A stretch of 58,676 bases of DNA from NCBI RefSeq assembly GCF_022267535.1, contig NZ_JAHNZV010000017.1, forward strand, positions 1-58,676. Direction: 5' to 3'. Each line of letters starts with the position of its first letter. The stretch's first letter is position 1. The position numbers and the translations under genes are program-made. Below, in pieces: positions 1 to 9,425 of this stretch. The stretch comes from Psychromonas antarctica (GTDB lineage: Bacteria > Pseudomonadota > Gammaproteobacteria > Enterobacterales > Psychromonadaceae). Below the pieces are notes generated by a model. The model searched no databases. It saw nothing but the letters and a program-made list of their open reading frames with translations, and was not told where the DNA came from.

Positions 1-134
1 ACTTTTTGATATTTAATCTAATTTCGCTTCCATTATCCAGAACTGAGGTTAACTATATAGGAGAACTTCTTATCTTTTTTGATAAAGCATGACTGTCTCG
101 GGCTGCGTGATGGTTTATTCTGACTTAGAGTTCG
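1..134. other. Window edge, no gene seen
   Basis: AT-rich sequence downstream of the ligase gene. No open frame, tRNA fold or clear terminator was recognised. Confidence 0.5.
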
Positions 135-965
135 TCACATCGACTCTCTAATACGCATAAAACTGGCAAAACGTGGTACATTATTGACGGTTTTACCGAT
201 ATATTGATAAGTGATCCTTGAGCCTATTGGTGGTGGATTTTCACGTTCCGAATCAGAAAAACCACTGCCAATTTTAAAGATAATTCCCGCTTCCGTTTTT
301 ACCAATAAGGCACCGAGACGACCACTGTTTCTTCCTTTACCGGGAAGGTGCTTTAATACGATAGCCTCCGCATCTTGATATTTTTTTAATTTCATTAAAT
401 TGTTACTGCGTTTAGTTTGATAATAGGCAGTCCCTAAATGTAACATAAGTCCTTCACCGCCTTTGTTAATGACCTTATCGAGTAGTAACTGTAATTCACT
501 ATTACTGTTCAGTTGTTGCTGTTGGATCATTTTCAGGTAGGGCGAAGGATTGTTTTTTACAATTTTTCTCATCGATGTAATTCGTTCACTAAAATTAACC
601 TTTGAGCTTGGAAGATCAAAAATCATAAACAAGATTTTTTGCCATGCTTTATTATCGTCTTTATGCTGGCGTACAATACCTGATACCTGTGCGAATTGAT
701 TACGTTTTATCCATAGCTCCCCATCCAGTGGAATAGCGGGGAAATCTTTGATAAACCAGCGGGGAGCATTAAAAATATTGCCTTGCCGTGAAATTAAGTT
801 TTTACCGTCCCAATAAGCGCGTACACCATCAAGTTTCTCACTTACCCAATAAGCTTTGATATCAATATCTTGATGGTAAAGAGTGGCAAGTTGAATGGGG
901 GGGGTGGCGGATTGAGTCAGAGGAGAGAACAGCAATATAAAAAAAAGTGTTAAAATAGCTGGCAT
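135..965 (-). CDS. ligE: Secreted ATP-dependent DNA ligase (LigE/Lig B type)
   Basis: A 276-residue minimal ATP-dependent DNA ligase that seals nicks using ATP. Seen: a hydrophobic N-terminus (about residues 1-20, ending in a QSA-like cleavage site), the adenylation motif EKLDG with lysine near residue 44, DGELW near 81, GGEGLML near 169-175 and the MKLKKY motif near 191-196. It has only the nucleotidyltransferase and OB-fold core, the usual size of the family in Vibrio, Shewanella, Haemophilus and Neisseria. Known of the family: the signal peptide sends it to the periplasm, where a role in taking up or repairing extracellular DNA has been proposed. It follows nadC on the same strand with a hairpin in the 65-base gap. 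Function as ligase is sure; the periplasmic role is inference. Confidence 0.93.
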   Translation of the reverse strand: MPAILTLFFILLFSPLTQSATPPIQLATLYHQDIDIKAYWVSEKLDGVRAYWDGKNLISRQGNIFNAPRWFIKDFPAIPLDGELWIKRNQFAQVSGIVRQHKDDNKAWQKILFMIFDLPSSKVNFSERITSMRKIVKNNPSPYLKMIQQQQLNSNSELQLLLDKVINKGGEGLMLHLGTAYYQTKRSNNLMKLKKYQDAEAIVLKHLPGKGRNSGRLGALLVKTEAGIIFKIGSGFSDSERENPPPIGSRITYQYIGKTVNNVPRFASFMRIRESM

Positions 966-972
966 AAATAAT

Positions 973-1012
973 CACCCTAGAAAATAATTTGATTAAGAAT
1001 GAGTCTAGGGTG
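973..1012. terminator. Hairpin between ligE and nadC
   Basis: A perfect 9-base inverted repeat, CACCCTAGA at 973-981 and TCTAGGGTG at 1004-1012. A T-run follows it on the plus strand. On the minus strand it lies behind nadC, but its T-run there is poor and its arm carries the likely AGGGTG ribosome site of ligE. It may be a partial terminator or a translation control hairpin. Confidence 0.45.
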
Positions 1013-1030
1013 TTTTTAATTTAATACCAA

Positions 1031-1894
<864 letters not shown>

Positions 1895-2000
1895 TTAAGC
1901 AATAAAAAAACAAATATTACCTGTAATGCTTTGCTAATAGCAATGATCTCTGACGTGAACTCTTATAAAATATACAATCATTAATAAGCGAGAGGTGGTT

Positions 2001-2606
2001 ATGACATTGATAATTGGTTTAACGGGCGGCATTGGTTGTGGTAAATCAACGGTATCCTCTTTTTTCTCGGAGTTAAATATTCGCATTATAGATGCAGATC
2101 TTATTGCTCGCTTAGTGGTTGCAAAAGGGCAGCCTGCATTAAAAAAAATAGAAGCACATTTTGGTCTCGGCATATTAACCGACGGTACTTTGAATCGTGG
2201 TTTATTACGGGACTTGATTTTTCAAGATGATCATCACAAAGCGTGGCTAAATAATCTTTTACATCCGCTTATCCGCACTGAAATTAAGAGGTTATTGGCT
2301 GCCGCAGAAGGACCCTATGTTTTATTAGAAGCTCCCTTACTATTTGAAAATAATCTCGATGATTTTAGCGATTACGATCTCGTGGTCGATCTTGATCCTA
2401 AACTACAACTCCAACGCGCAAGTGTGCGTGATGGTGTATCGGTTAAAAGTATAAAAGCGATAATGGACAGTCAAATACAGCGAGAGCAACGTTTAGACAA
2501 AGCTGACTTTGTGATAAACAATAATGGTGTTTCGCTGCAGACCCTGAAAAACAGGGTTGTTGATTTAGATAAGCAGTTTAGAAGCCTGCAAAAGAAACTA
2601 AAATAA
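2001..2606 (+). CDS. coaE: Dephospho-CoA kinase
   Basis: Phosphorylates dephospho-CoA at the 3'-OH in the last step of coenzyme A synthesis. Seen: P-loop GGIGCGKST at residues 9-17, DADLIAR, the LLEAPLLFEN stretch and QIQREQRLDKADFVI near the C-terminus. The ATG at 2001 was chosen over the upstream in-frame GTG at 1995 because GAGAGG sits about 7 bases before it; this gives 201 residues, the usual length. It leads the coaE-zapD-yacG-hopJ cluster. Confidence 0.96.
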   Translation: MTLIIGLTGGIGCGKSTVSSFFSELNIRIIDADLIARLVVAKGQPALKKIEAHFGLGILTDGTLNRGLLRDLIFQDDHHKAWLNNLLHPLIRTEIKRLLAAAEGPYVLLEAPLLFENNLDDFSDYDLVVDLDPKLQLQRASVRDGVSVKSIKAIMDSQIQREQRLDKADFVINNNGVSLQTLKNRVVDLDKQFRSLQKKLK

Positions 2607-2682
2607 GCAGCATTTCTTTTCCAGTTTAGTTACTTTTGCTGTACGCTTAGTGTTTTACTCTCAGATAAATTTAATATAAAAA

Positions 2683-3414
2683 ATGATCGCTTTTGAATAC
2701 CCATTAAATGAGAAAATCCGTAGTTATTTACGTTTTGAATCGCTTTTTTTACAGATTAAAAAAAGTAAAGATCTGACCACTGAAAACGATTCAATTGCTT
2801 TTTTTAAGGCATTATTTGAATTACTCGAATTAAGTGAGCGCTGTGATATCCGCCATGATTTGGTCAAAGATTTGCGGCAGTTATCTGAGCAGATGAATAG
2901 CTGGTTAGCGCTTCCTGAAGTCGATTATCAGGCTGTTTCTAAATTAATAATTGAAATTAACGAGTTGATTGATGCTGTCTTGAATATGCCCAAACAATTG
3001 CGTTACTTTAAAACGAATCGCTTTTTAACTTCCCTGAAACAGCGATTCTCGATCCCGAGTGGCTGCTGCAATTTTGATCTACCGCAGTTTCATTTCTGGT
3101 TGGCAAGTGACTTGGAAAAGCGTCAGCAAGACAGCCAGCGCTGGTTTAGTTATTTCGTCAGTCTGGATCTTGCTTTAGCACTCTTCCTGAAAATTAAAAG
3201 ATCACAAGGCGTGAGCTCTGAGCTGAAGGCGAGCAATGGGGTTTATCAAGGTGAAGTTGAAAATTGCAGTTTTTTAATTATTAAACTGGAACAAAAACAA
3301 GCGGTTTACCCGATGATTAGTGGTCATAAAAATCGTTATTCAATTCGTTTTGTAGATGCTGAAGTTGATAATCAACTTTCAGAGAATATTGTATTTGAAC
3401 AAATTTGCTGCTAG
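2683..3414 (+). CDS. zapD: Cell division protein ZapD (YacF)
   Basis: ZapD crosslinks FtsZ protofilaments and stabilises the Z-ring in the cytoplasm. The 243 residues match the family length, with the typical N-terminal [16 protein letters not shown] signature and an alpha-helical first half. It lies between coaE and yacG, the conserved order of gammaproteobacteria. No good ribosome site precedes the ATG, only an A-rich stretch. Confidence 0.95.
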   Translation: MIAFEYPLNEKIRSYLRFESLFLQIKKSKDLTTENDSIAFFKALFELLELSERCDIRHDLVKDLRQLSEQMNSWLALPEVDYQAVSKLIIEINELIDAVLNMPKQLRYFKTNRFLTSLKQRFSIPSGCCNFDLPQFHFWLASDLEKRQQDSQRWFSYFVSLDLALALFLKIKRSQGVSSELKASNGVYQGEVENCSFLIIKLEQKQAVYPMISGHKNRYSIRFVDAEVDNQLSENIVFEQICC

Positions 3415-3422
3415 GAGTTTAC

Positions 3423-3593
3423 ATGAAAGTTAATTGTCCAACCTGCCAAAAAGAAGTGCAGTGGAGCAAAGAAAATAGCCACCGTCCGTTTTGTTGTAAA
3501 CGTTGCCAGCTTATAGACTTAGGTGAGTGGGCGAGTGAAGAGAAGCGTATTAAAGGTGAGCCAGTTCAAGCTGATAATATGATGCAAGATTAA
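3423..3593 (+). CDS. yacG: DNA gyrase inhibitor YacG, zinc-binding
   Basis: A 56-residue zinc-ribbon protein. In E. coli YacG binds GyrB and blocks DNA binding by gyrase. Seen: the four-cysteine zinc site, C5-P-T-C8 followed by C24 and C28, then the conserved [10 protein letters not shown] segment. The start at 3423 is set by AGGAG at 3413-3417; the longer in-frame start would overlap zapD and has no counterpart in the family. Confidence 0.95.
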   Translation: MKVNCPTCQKEVQWSKENSHRPFCCKRCQLIDLGEWASEEKRIKGEPVQADNMMQD

Positions 3594-3606
3594 GCAGGGA
3601 GTTATT

Positions 3607-3951
3607 ATGCTAATAACTGAATTTTTAGATAAATTATCGACACAACCAGAAAATATAGAGTTTACTGATACGATGGCGGTGATTGAACTGCATTATTCTT
3701 TTACTGACACCTCTTTTGTGAATGGTCTGCAGATAAATGCGGCGGGAGAAAATTCTGGCTCATGCAAACTGTTCTCTTTTGCACAGTTGCAAAATTTGAA
3801 CGAGTCGAAAACCCTTGCTTGTTTTGGCCGCTACTACCGAGAGGATGTATTAGACTTCCCAAATGCGCAGGATCATCAAAACATCCGACAATTTATGATT
3901 AATGGTTGGAAAGGGCTGCACTTTGAAAGTCAGGCTCTCAATCAAAAATAA
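3607..3951 (+). CDS. HopJ type III effector-like protein
   Basis: A 114-residue protein that I recognise as the HopJ family by its FTDT...F.NG start and the conserved CFGRYYREDVL segment followed by HQNIRQFM..GW. The family was named after a Pseudomonas syringae effector, but most members, including this one behind yacG in marine gammaproteobacteria, occur without a type III secretion system and have unknown function. A GCAGGGAG ribosome site precedes the ATG; the gene is 13 bases behind yacG and probably cotranscribed. Confidence 0.85.
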   Translation: MLITEFLDKLSTQPENIEFTDTMAVIELHYSFTDTSFVNGLQINAAGENSGSCKLFSFAQLQNLNESKTLACFGRYYREDVLDFPNAQDHQNIRQFMINGWKGLHFESQALNQK

Positions 3952-3955
3952 AGAA

Positions 3956-3984
3956 TTAAAGGCGGCAGCTCTGGTCGCCTTTAA
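3956..3984. terminator. Convergent terminator hopJ / yciH
   Basis: Perfect 9-base inverted repeat TTAAAGGCG (3956-3964) and CGCCTTTAA (3976-3984) between two convergent genes. The A/T-rich stem bases can serve as the U-tract in both directions. Confidence 0.6.
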
Positions 3985-4311
3985 CTAACCGCCGGCTAAT
4001 TTGACTTTATAGCCTTTAATTTCTAATAGACTCTTCACAATTTCACGCTGATCACCTTGAATCTCAATCACAAAATCTTTGACACATCCCCCCGTTCCGG
4101 TGCGTTTTTTTATCTCTTTAGCCAGTGTTTTAAGCGCTTCGGCATCAATTGCTAAGCCTTTGATTAAAGTCACACCTTTACCTTTTCGTCCTTTCGTTTC
4201 GCGATGAATGCGCACAATGCCATCAACTTCGGGCGCCTTTATTTTCGCACTAGGTTTATCGATTTTTCCACGATCAGTGGAATACACAAGATTAAGATCG
4301 TTGAAGTCCAT
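3985..4311 (-). CDS. yciH: Translation initiation factor SUI1/eIF1-like YciH
   Basis: A 108-residue single-domain SUI1/eIF1-like protein. Seen: the basic linker RIHRETKGRKGKGVTLIKG and the loop KKRTGTGGCVKDFVIEIQGD, which are diagnostic. In bacteria YciH is thought to affect start-site fidelity or repress translation under stress. Single gene, convergent to hopJ and divergent from feoA. Confidence 0.95.
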   Translation of the reverse strand: MDFNDLNLVYSTDRGKIDKPSAKIKAPEVDGIVRIHRETKGRKGKGVTLIKGLAIDAEALKTLAKEIKKRTGTGGCVKDFVIEIQGDQREIVKSLLEIKGYKVKLAGG

Positions 4312-4421
4312 ACTATTTTCCAGTAGTTATTTTTTCTTAGTTTACCAGAGCGTCATTATATATCGCTAATAAGATTGATTTAAAACATTGTATACCCCTA
4401 TTTTTTGATTTATTATCAAAT

Positions 4422-4440
4422 GCAAATGCGAATGATTTGC
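4422..4440 (+). promoter_or_regulatory. Putative Fur box upstream of feoA
   Basis: GCAAATGCGAATGATTTGC, a 19-base site with perfect 6-base inverted ends (GCAAAT/ATTTGC). It agrees with the Fur consensus at 12 of 19 positions by eye. It lies 39 bases before feoA, as expected for iron repression of ferrous iron uptake. Confidence 0.7.
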
Positions 4441-4478
4441 AATTGGGTTAGGTTGTAATTTTACAAAAGGAGCAAGCG

Positions 4479-4709
4479 ATGCTGCTATCTGAACTTAAAG
4501 TTGGACAAAGAGCGTGTATTGTTAACATGCATGATATGGAGCCTATTATGCGTAAAAAATTGCTCAATTTAGGTTTTTTACCCAAAGCTCAAATTGAAAT
4601 GCTGCGTCGAGCTCCGATGGGGGATCCCGTTGCGATCCGTTGTGCCAACAGTAGCATTGCGTTGCGCAAATCATTAGTGAGCAAAATTAAAGTGGAGTTA
4701 ATTGCATGA
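4479..4709 (+). CDS. feoA: Ferrous iron transport protein A
   Basis: A 76-residue SH3-like cytosolic accessory protein of the Feo system. Seen: the LLSELKVGQRACIV start, MRKKLLNLGFLPKAQIEMLRRAP and a C-terminal IALRKSLVSKI, as in all FeoA proteins. AAAGGAGC precedes the ATG. The last four bases overlap the start of feoB (ATGA), so translation is probably coupled. Confidence 0.96.
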   Translation: MLLSELKVGQRACIVNMHDMEPIMRKKLLNLGFLPKAQIEMLRRAPMGDPVAIRCANSSIALRKSLVSKIKVELIA

Positions 4710-6991
4710 GTTTGTCCATCGCTACCATCGGTAATCCTAATTCAGGGAAAACTACTTTATTTAATGTGCTAACGGGGGCAAATCAGCATGTTGGCAACTG
4801 GAGTGGTGTGACAGTTGAGAAAAAAACTGGCTATTTTACCTTAAGCGATAAAAGCGAAGTACAGGTTATTGATCTTCCTGGGATTTACAGTCTTGACTAT
4901 GATGCGGATGGGAGCTCGCTTGATGAGCGTGTCGCTTTTGATTATATTATGCAAAATAGCCCCGATATTATTATTAATGTCATTGATGCAAGTTGTTTAG
5001 AGCGTAGTTTATACCTGACATTACAGCTTAAAGAGCTTGGATTGCCCGTTGTCGCTGTGATTAATAAAATGGATGTGGCTGAAAAAAAACGTTTAGTCAT
5101 CAATGAAAAAGCACTCGCTAAAGGATTAGGCTGTCCTGTTATTAGCTTATCAACACATGATAAAAAATCTGTAGAAAAACTAACCTCACAGTTAACTCGA
5201 TTAACACAACAAACAATTAATGAACCGCTTATTTTAAATTACGGTGATGTTTTAACGCCTGTTATTGAAATAGGTATAAGTTTATTGGATTCTGAGAGTC
5301 ATCATTTACAAAATAGAGCGTTGGCAATTAAATTATTGGAGAATGATCAAAGCATTTTTATGCGTCTTTCTCAATCTCAACAAGCCTCTTTTTTGCAAGA
5401 AAAAAGTAAAGCCGTAGAAAAAAGTTTCGATATTGACTTGCAAATTGCCGATACTCGTTACAGTTTCATCTATCAACTGCTGCAAGATGCAGTGCGAGTG
5501 GAAGGTGTATTAGGGCGTTCAATTTCTGAAAAAATCGATGCCTTAGTAATGAACCGCTTTACTGGCATCCCTTTCTTTCTCTTCGTGATGTATTTGATGT
5601 TTATGTTTTCAATTAACATCGGCAGTGCCTTTATTGATTTTTTTGATATTGCGGGTGGGGCCATTTTTGTCGACACTAGCGCACAATTATTAGCTGCGCT
5701 ATCTGCCCCTGATTGGTTAATTAATATATTAGCCTACGGTGTTGGTAACGGTATCCAAACCGTGATGACTTTTATTCCTGTTATCGCTTGTCTCTATCTA
5801 TTTTTAGCCATATTAGAAAGTACCGGTTATTTAGCGCGCGCTGCGTTTGTTATTGATAAATCAATGCAATGGATAGGCTTGCCAGGAAAATCTTTTGTGC
5901 CAATGATCATTGGTTTTGGCTGTACTGTGCCAGCCGTAATGGCAGCAAGGACTTTAGAAAAAGAACGTGAGCGTCTATTAACGGTGGTCATGTCTCCTTT
6001 TATGTCATGTGGTGCACGTTTACCTGTATATGCATTATTCGCGAGTGCCTTTTTTCCTGAAAATGGCCAGAATATTGTGTTTTTATTGTATTTAATTGGG
6101 ATCTTTGTCGCGGTTGCGACGGGATACGTATTAAGCCGTACAATATTACCTGGAAAAAGTGAAAGTCTATTTTTAGAATTGCCTGATTATGAGTTTCCGA
6201 CACTGCGTAATACCTTATTAAAAACCTGGCAAAAGCTTAAAGGGTTTGTCGTTGGTGCTGGGCAAACGATTATATTGGTTGTTACTTTCCTTAATATTAT
6301 TAACTCGATTGGTGTTGATGGTAGTTTTGGGCATCAAAACAGTGATCAATCATTACTCAGTAAAGGGGCGCAAATTATTACACCTGTTTTATCGCCATTA
6401 GGTGTGACACAAGACAATTGGCCTGCGACAGTTGGGCTGGTTACTGGGTTGTTTGCTAAAGAGGCTGTAGTCGGTACTTTAAATAACCTCTATTCTACGC
6501 AACTGGCGGACGATGAAGTTACGTTGACGCTGCTTGATAAAATCAATACTGCGTTACAAACTATTCCAGAAAACTTATTAGGCATAAATATTAGTGACCC
6601 GTTGGGTATTAACGTAGGGGACCTTTCTGATTTAACCGTTGCCGCTGATCAGCAAGGTGTTGATTTAACGATTTACACTAATATTAAAAAAGCATTTGTG
6701 AGTCAAGAAGCTGCATTTGCTTACCTGTTATTTATTTTATTATATGCCCCTTGTGCGGCGGCCATGGGGGCGATTGTTAATGAGGTTGGTGCTAACTGGG
6801 CGCGTTTTATTGCCTTATGGACAACCGCTGTGGCTTATATCGTGTCGGTTTCCTATTATCAAATTGGTACATTCTCAGCACACCCAGCCAGCAGCATGCT
6901 CTATTTAGCTTTTTCGGCATTGACGGTGTTAGTTGTGCTATACCTATTAAAGCGTAAAGGTAATGTGTTAGCGCAGAAGGTGTCATTATGA
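4706..6991 (+). CDS. feoB: Ferrous iron transporter FeoB
   Basis: Inner-membrane Fe2+ uptake protein of 761 residues with a cytosolic G-domain. Seen: G1 GNPNSGKTT near residues 8-16, the DLPGIYSL G3 motif near 53-60, NKMD (G4) near 123, then a Gate-type membrane core with RTLEKERERLLTV and PFMSCGARLPVYA, and the second GLFAKEAVVGTL block. The length is normal for gammaproteobacteria. It overlaps feoA and feoC by four bases each, and the operon lies behind a Fur box. Confidence 0.97.
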   Translation: MSLSIATIGNPNSGKTTLFNVLTGANQHVGNWSGVTVEKKTGYFTLSDKSEVQVIDLPGIYSLDYDADGSSLDERVAFDYIMQNSPDIIINVIDASCLERSLYLTLQLKELGLPVVAVINKMDVAEKKRLVINEKALAKGLGCPVISLSTHDKKSVEKLTSQLTRLTQQTINEPLILNYGDVLTPVIEIGISLLDSESHHLQNRALAIKLLENDQSIFMRLSQSQQASFLQEKSKAVEKSFDIDLQIADTRYSFIYQLLQDAVRVEGVLGRSISEKIDALVMNRFTGIPFFLFVMYLMFMFSINIGSAFIDFFDIAGGAIFVDTSAQLLAALSAPDWLINILAYGVGNGIQTVMTFIPVIACLYLFLAILESTGYLARAAFVIDKSMQWIGLPGKSFVPMIIGFGCTVPAVMAARTLEKERERLLTVVMSPFMSCGARLPVYALFASAFFPENGQNIVFLLYLIGIFVAVATGYVLSRTILPGKSESLFLELPDYEFPTLRNTLLKTWQKLKGFVVGAGQTIILVVTFLNIINSIGVDGSFGHQNSDQSLLSKGAQIITPVLSPLGVTQDNWPATVGLVTGLFAKEAVVGTLNNLYSTQLADDEVTLTLLDKINTALQTIPENLLGINISDPLGINVGDLSDLTVAADQQGVDLTIYTNIKKAFVSQEAAFAYLLFILLYAPCAAAMGAIVNEVGANWARFIALWTTAVAYIVSVSYYQIGTFSAHPASSMLYLAFSALTVLVVLYLLKRKGNVLAQKVSL

Positions 6992-7218
6992 TTTTACAAG
7001 CTATCAGCGATTACGTTAAACAAGCTGGCCGTATAGAGGAAAAAAAACTGCTTAAACATTTCCATCTAAGCAGTGAGGGGCTGATGCCAATGATGGCGGT
7101 GTTACTAAAACGCGGTAAAATCCATAAAACGATCAATCAACGTGGTGATAAATTGCCGCCTGAAATTTATTATAGTTGGACTGAAACAGTACAAATACCC
7201 GCAGTAAGCGTTGTTTAA
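6988..7218 (+). CDS. feoC: FeoC-like winged-helix protein
   Basis: A 76-residue protein with the FeoC winged-helix pattern (ISDYVKQAGRIEEKKLLKHF...GLMPMMAVLLKRGKI). It overlaps feoB by four bases (ATGA), the standard feoABC layout. Odd: it has no cysteine at all, so it cannot bind the iron-sulfur cluster reported for enterobacterial FeoC; Vibrio-type FeoC proteins also lack those residues. Its job is probably to stabilise or gate the FeoB complex (inference). Confidence 0.88.
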   Translation: MILQAISDYVKQAGRIEEKKLLKHFHLSSEGLMPMMAVLLKRGKIHKTINQRGDKLPPEIYYSWTETVQIPAVSVV

Positions 7219-7231
7219 ATAAGCACAAGGG

Positions 7232-7251
7232 GGGTTCTTTATGGGCAACCC
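7232..7251 (+). terminator. Weak terminator after feoC
   Basis: GGGTT (7232-7236) and AACCC (7247-7251) with a 10-base loop, followed by a T-rich stretch TTTTCTTTG. The stem is short. Confidence 0.4.
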
Positions 7252-7333
7252 TTTTCTTTGACTAGCTATATACGTTTAACCTTTGTACAATCTCCCCCTA
7301 TTTTTTGCCCCCCTTTGTTGTAATGAGGCTTTC

Positions 7334-8452
7334 ATGAGTAATAAAAAAGTAAACCTATTAGATTTAAACCGAGAAGGTTTGCGCGCATTTTTTGTAGAAT
7401 TGGGTGAAAAACCGTTTCGTGCCGAGCAGGTAATGAAATGGATCTACCATTTCGGTTGTGATGATTTTGAATTAATGAGTAACATTAATAAAACCCTGCG
7501 CGAGAAATTAAAACAGCGTGCAGAGATTATCGCGCCTGAAATTAAAGTTGAGCAGCGCAGCAGTGATGGCACTATTAAGTGGGCGATGACGGTTGGCGAT
7601 CAAGAAATTGAAACAGTTTATATCCCAGAAAAAGAACGTGCAACTTTATGCATTTCATCACAGGTTGGTTGTGCTCTTGCGTGTAATTTCTGTTCGACAG
7701 CGCAGCAAGGATTTAATCGTAATCTAACGGTTTCTGAAATTATTGGGCAAGTTTGGCGAGCAGCTAAAATTATTGGTGTCAAAGGGGAAAGCGGTCAGCG
7801 CCCGATCACCAATGTCGTGTTGATGGGGATGGGAGAGCCATTATTAAATCTGAATAATGTAATTCCTGCTATGGAATTAATGTTGGACGATTTTGGTTAT
7901 GCACTTTCTAAACGCCGCGTGACTATCTCTACATCGGGTGTTGTGCCGGCTCTAGATATTTTAGGCGATCGCATCGATGTTGCCTTAGCTATTTCATTGC
8001 ATGCTGCCAATGATAAATTACGCTCTGAAATGATGCCGATTAATGATAAATATAATATTGCTGATTTCCTCGCCGGTGTGAAACGTTATATCGAAAAATC
8101 TAATGCCAATAGAGGTAAGGTAACTGTTGAGTATTTATTGCTGGATCACTACAATGATTCAACGGATCAAGCCCATGAACTTGCGCATCTTCTTAAAGAT
8201 ACACCGTGTAAAATTAACCTTATCCCTTTTAATCCCTTTCCTGGAAATGATTACGCTAAACCAAGTAACAGTCGTGTAGATCGTTTTAATAAAGTGTTAA
8301 TGGAGTATGGTTATACTGTTATTGTACGTAAAACTAGAGGTGATGATATTGATGCGGCCTGCGGTCAGTTAGTCGGCGATGTGATTGATAGAACTAAACG
8401 CACCATGAAAAAGCGAGAAAAAGGCGAAAATATCGAAATCGCTGCCGTTTAA
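7334..8452 (+). CDS. rlmN: Dual-specificity 23S rRNA/tRNA adenine-C2 methyltransferase RlmN
   Basis: Radical-SAM enzyme that methylates C2 of A2503 in 23S rRNA and A37 in some tRNAs. Seen: [15 protein letters not shown]-terminal part, the radical-SAM cluster C113-x3-C117-x2-C120 in [21 protein letters not shown] and the late conserved [14 protein letters not shown] loop that carries the second catalytic cysteine. The start at 7334 (TGAGG upstream) gives 372 residues, like E. coli (384). First gene of the conserved rlmN-pilW-rodZ-ispG run. Confidence 0.97.
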   Translation: MSNKKVNLLDLNREGLRAFFVELGEKPFRAEQVMKWIYHFGCDDFELMSNINKTLREKLKQRAEIIAPEIKVEQRSSDGTIKWAMTVGDQEIETVYIPEKERATLCISSQVGCALACNFCSTAQQGFNRNLTVSEIIGQVWRAAKIIGVKGESGQRPITNVVLMGMGEPLLNLNNVIPAMELMLDDFGYALSKRRVTISTSGVVPALDILGDRIDVALAISLHAANDKLRSEMMPINDKYNIADFLAGVKRYIEKSNANRGKVTVEYLLLDHYNDSTDQAHELAHLLKDTPCKINLIPFNPFPGNDYAKPSNSRVDRFNKVLMEYGYTVIVRKTRGDDIDAACGQLVGDVIDRTKRTMKKREKGENIEIAAV

Positions 8453-8642
8453 GAAAAAGATCAGATCTGACTCGCTACATATTAGCAGAATCTAGTTGTG
8501 CAAGTGGTTTAACACTAAAGCGAATGATCGAGGTTCAATAACCACTAAAAAACGGATGCAACTGGGGGCGATATCGTTCACAATGTGTAATACCTGTTTC
8601 ATGCGGAATTTGCGTGAACAGGCTCTGTTAATTGAGGGATTT

Positions 8643-9425
8643 ATGCGCCAACCTATTGTTATTCTGTCACTTATTTTATTGCTTTCTGCTTGCGTTTCAA
8701 CGGAAACAACGGTCACTACAAAAAATGGAGGTGCAGGCAATAAAATGGCCTTCGATCCTCAAGGTGCTGCGGATACCCGAGTTAAGCTCGCACTTCTTTA
8801 TCTGCAAAAAAACAACATGGAACAGGCCAAGCAGAATCTAGAAAAAGCCTTAGAATACCAACCTAAAGATGCCAATATCTATCGCATTTTTGCTTATTAT
8901 TATCAGAGAGTAAACGAGAATAATAAAGCAGAGGAATTGTATGAAAAATCTTTATCAATCGATAATAAAAATCCTGACACTTACAATAATTATGGTACCT
9001 TTTTATGTGGGCTTGGACGCTATGAAGAAGCGGACCGGGCTTTCTTAACTGCAGTAAAGCAAGCAACTTATACTGCTGTTGCTAATACTTATGAAAATGC
9101 AGGTGTTTGTGCTGAAAAAGCTGGGTTGGCAGAGAAAGCATTGTTTTATTACCAGTACGCTTTATCTCATAACCCTAACAAATATTATTTAAACCTCTCG
9201 TTAGCTAAGCTCAATATCAGTAAAAAAGATTATAAAACAGCACGTTTAAATCTTTTTAATTATCAAAAAAATAATAAAGCATCAGCGGAAAGCTTATGGC
9301 AATGGATCCGCTTGAGTTATGCCACTGAAAAAAATGCAAGTCTGAATAAATACGCTGGGACATTATTAGAACAATTTCCCGAATCTCAACAAGCCTTAGA
9401 TTATTTAAATCATGAATACTATTAA
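8643..9425 (+). CDS. pilW: Type IV pilus biogenesis/stability lipoprotein PilW (PilF)
   Basis: A 260-residue TPR lipoprotein. Seen: signal peptide with lipobox LLLSAC (cysteine near residue 17), then TPR-like helices such as ALLYLQKNNMEQAKQNLEKALEYQP and YNNYGTFLCGLGRYEEADRAF. In Pseudomonas, PilF/PilW pilots the PilQ secretin to the outer membrane. The start at 8643 has GAGGGA just upstream; a longer in-frame start at 8496 lacks a lipoprotein signal. It overlaps rodZ by 14 bases. The usual partner cluster pilABCD is not between nadC and coaE in this window. Confidence 0.9.
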   Translation: MRQPIVILSLILLLSACVSTETTVTTKNGGAGNKMAFDPQGAADTRVKLALLYLQKNNMEQAKQNLEKALEYQPKDANIYRIFAYYYQRVNENNKAEELYEKSLSIDNKNPDTYNNYGTFLCGLGRYEEADRAFLTAVKQATYTAVANTYENAGVCAEKAGLAEKALFYYQYALSHNPNKYYLNLSLAKLNISKKDYKTARLNLFNYQKNNKASAESLWQWIRLSYATEKNASLNKYAGTLLEQFPESQQALDYLNHEYY

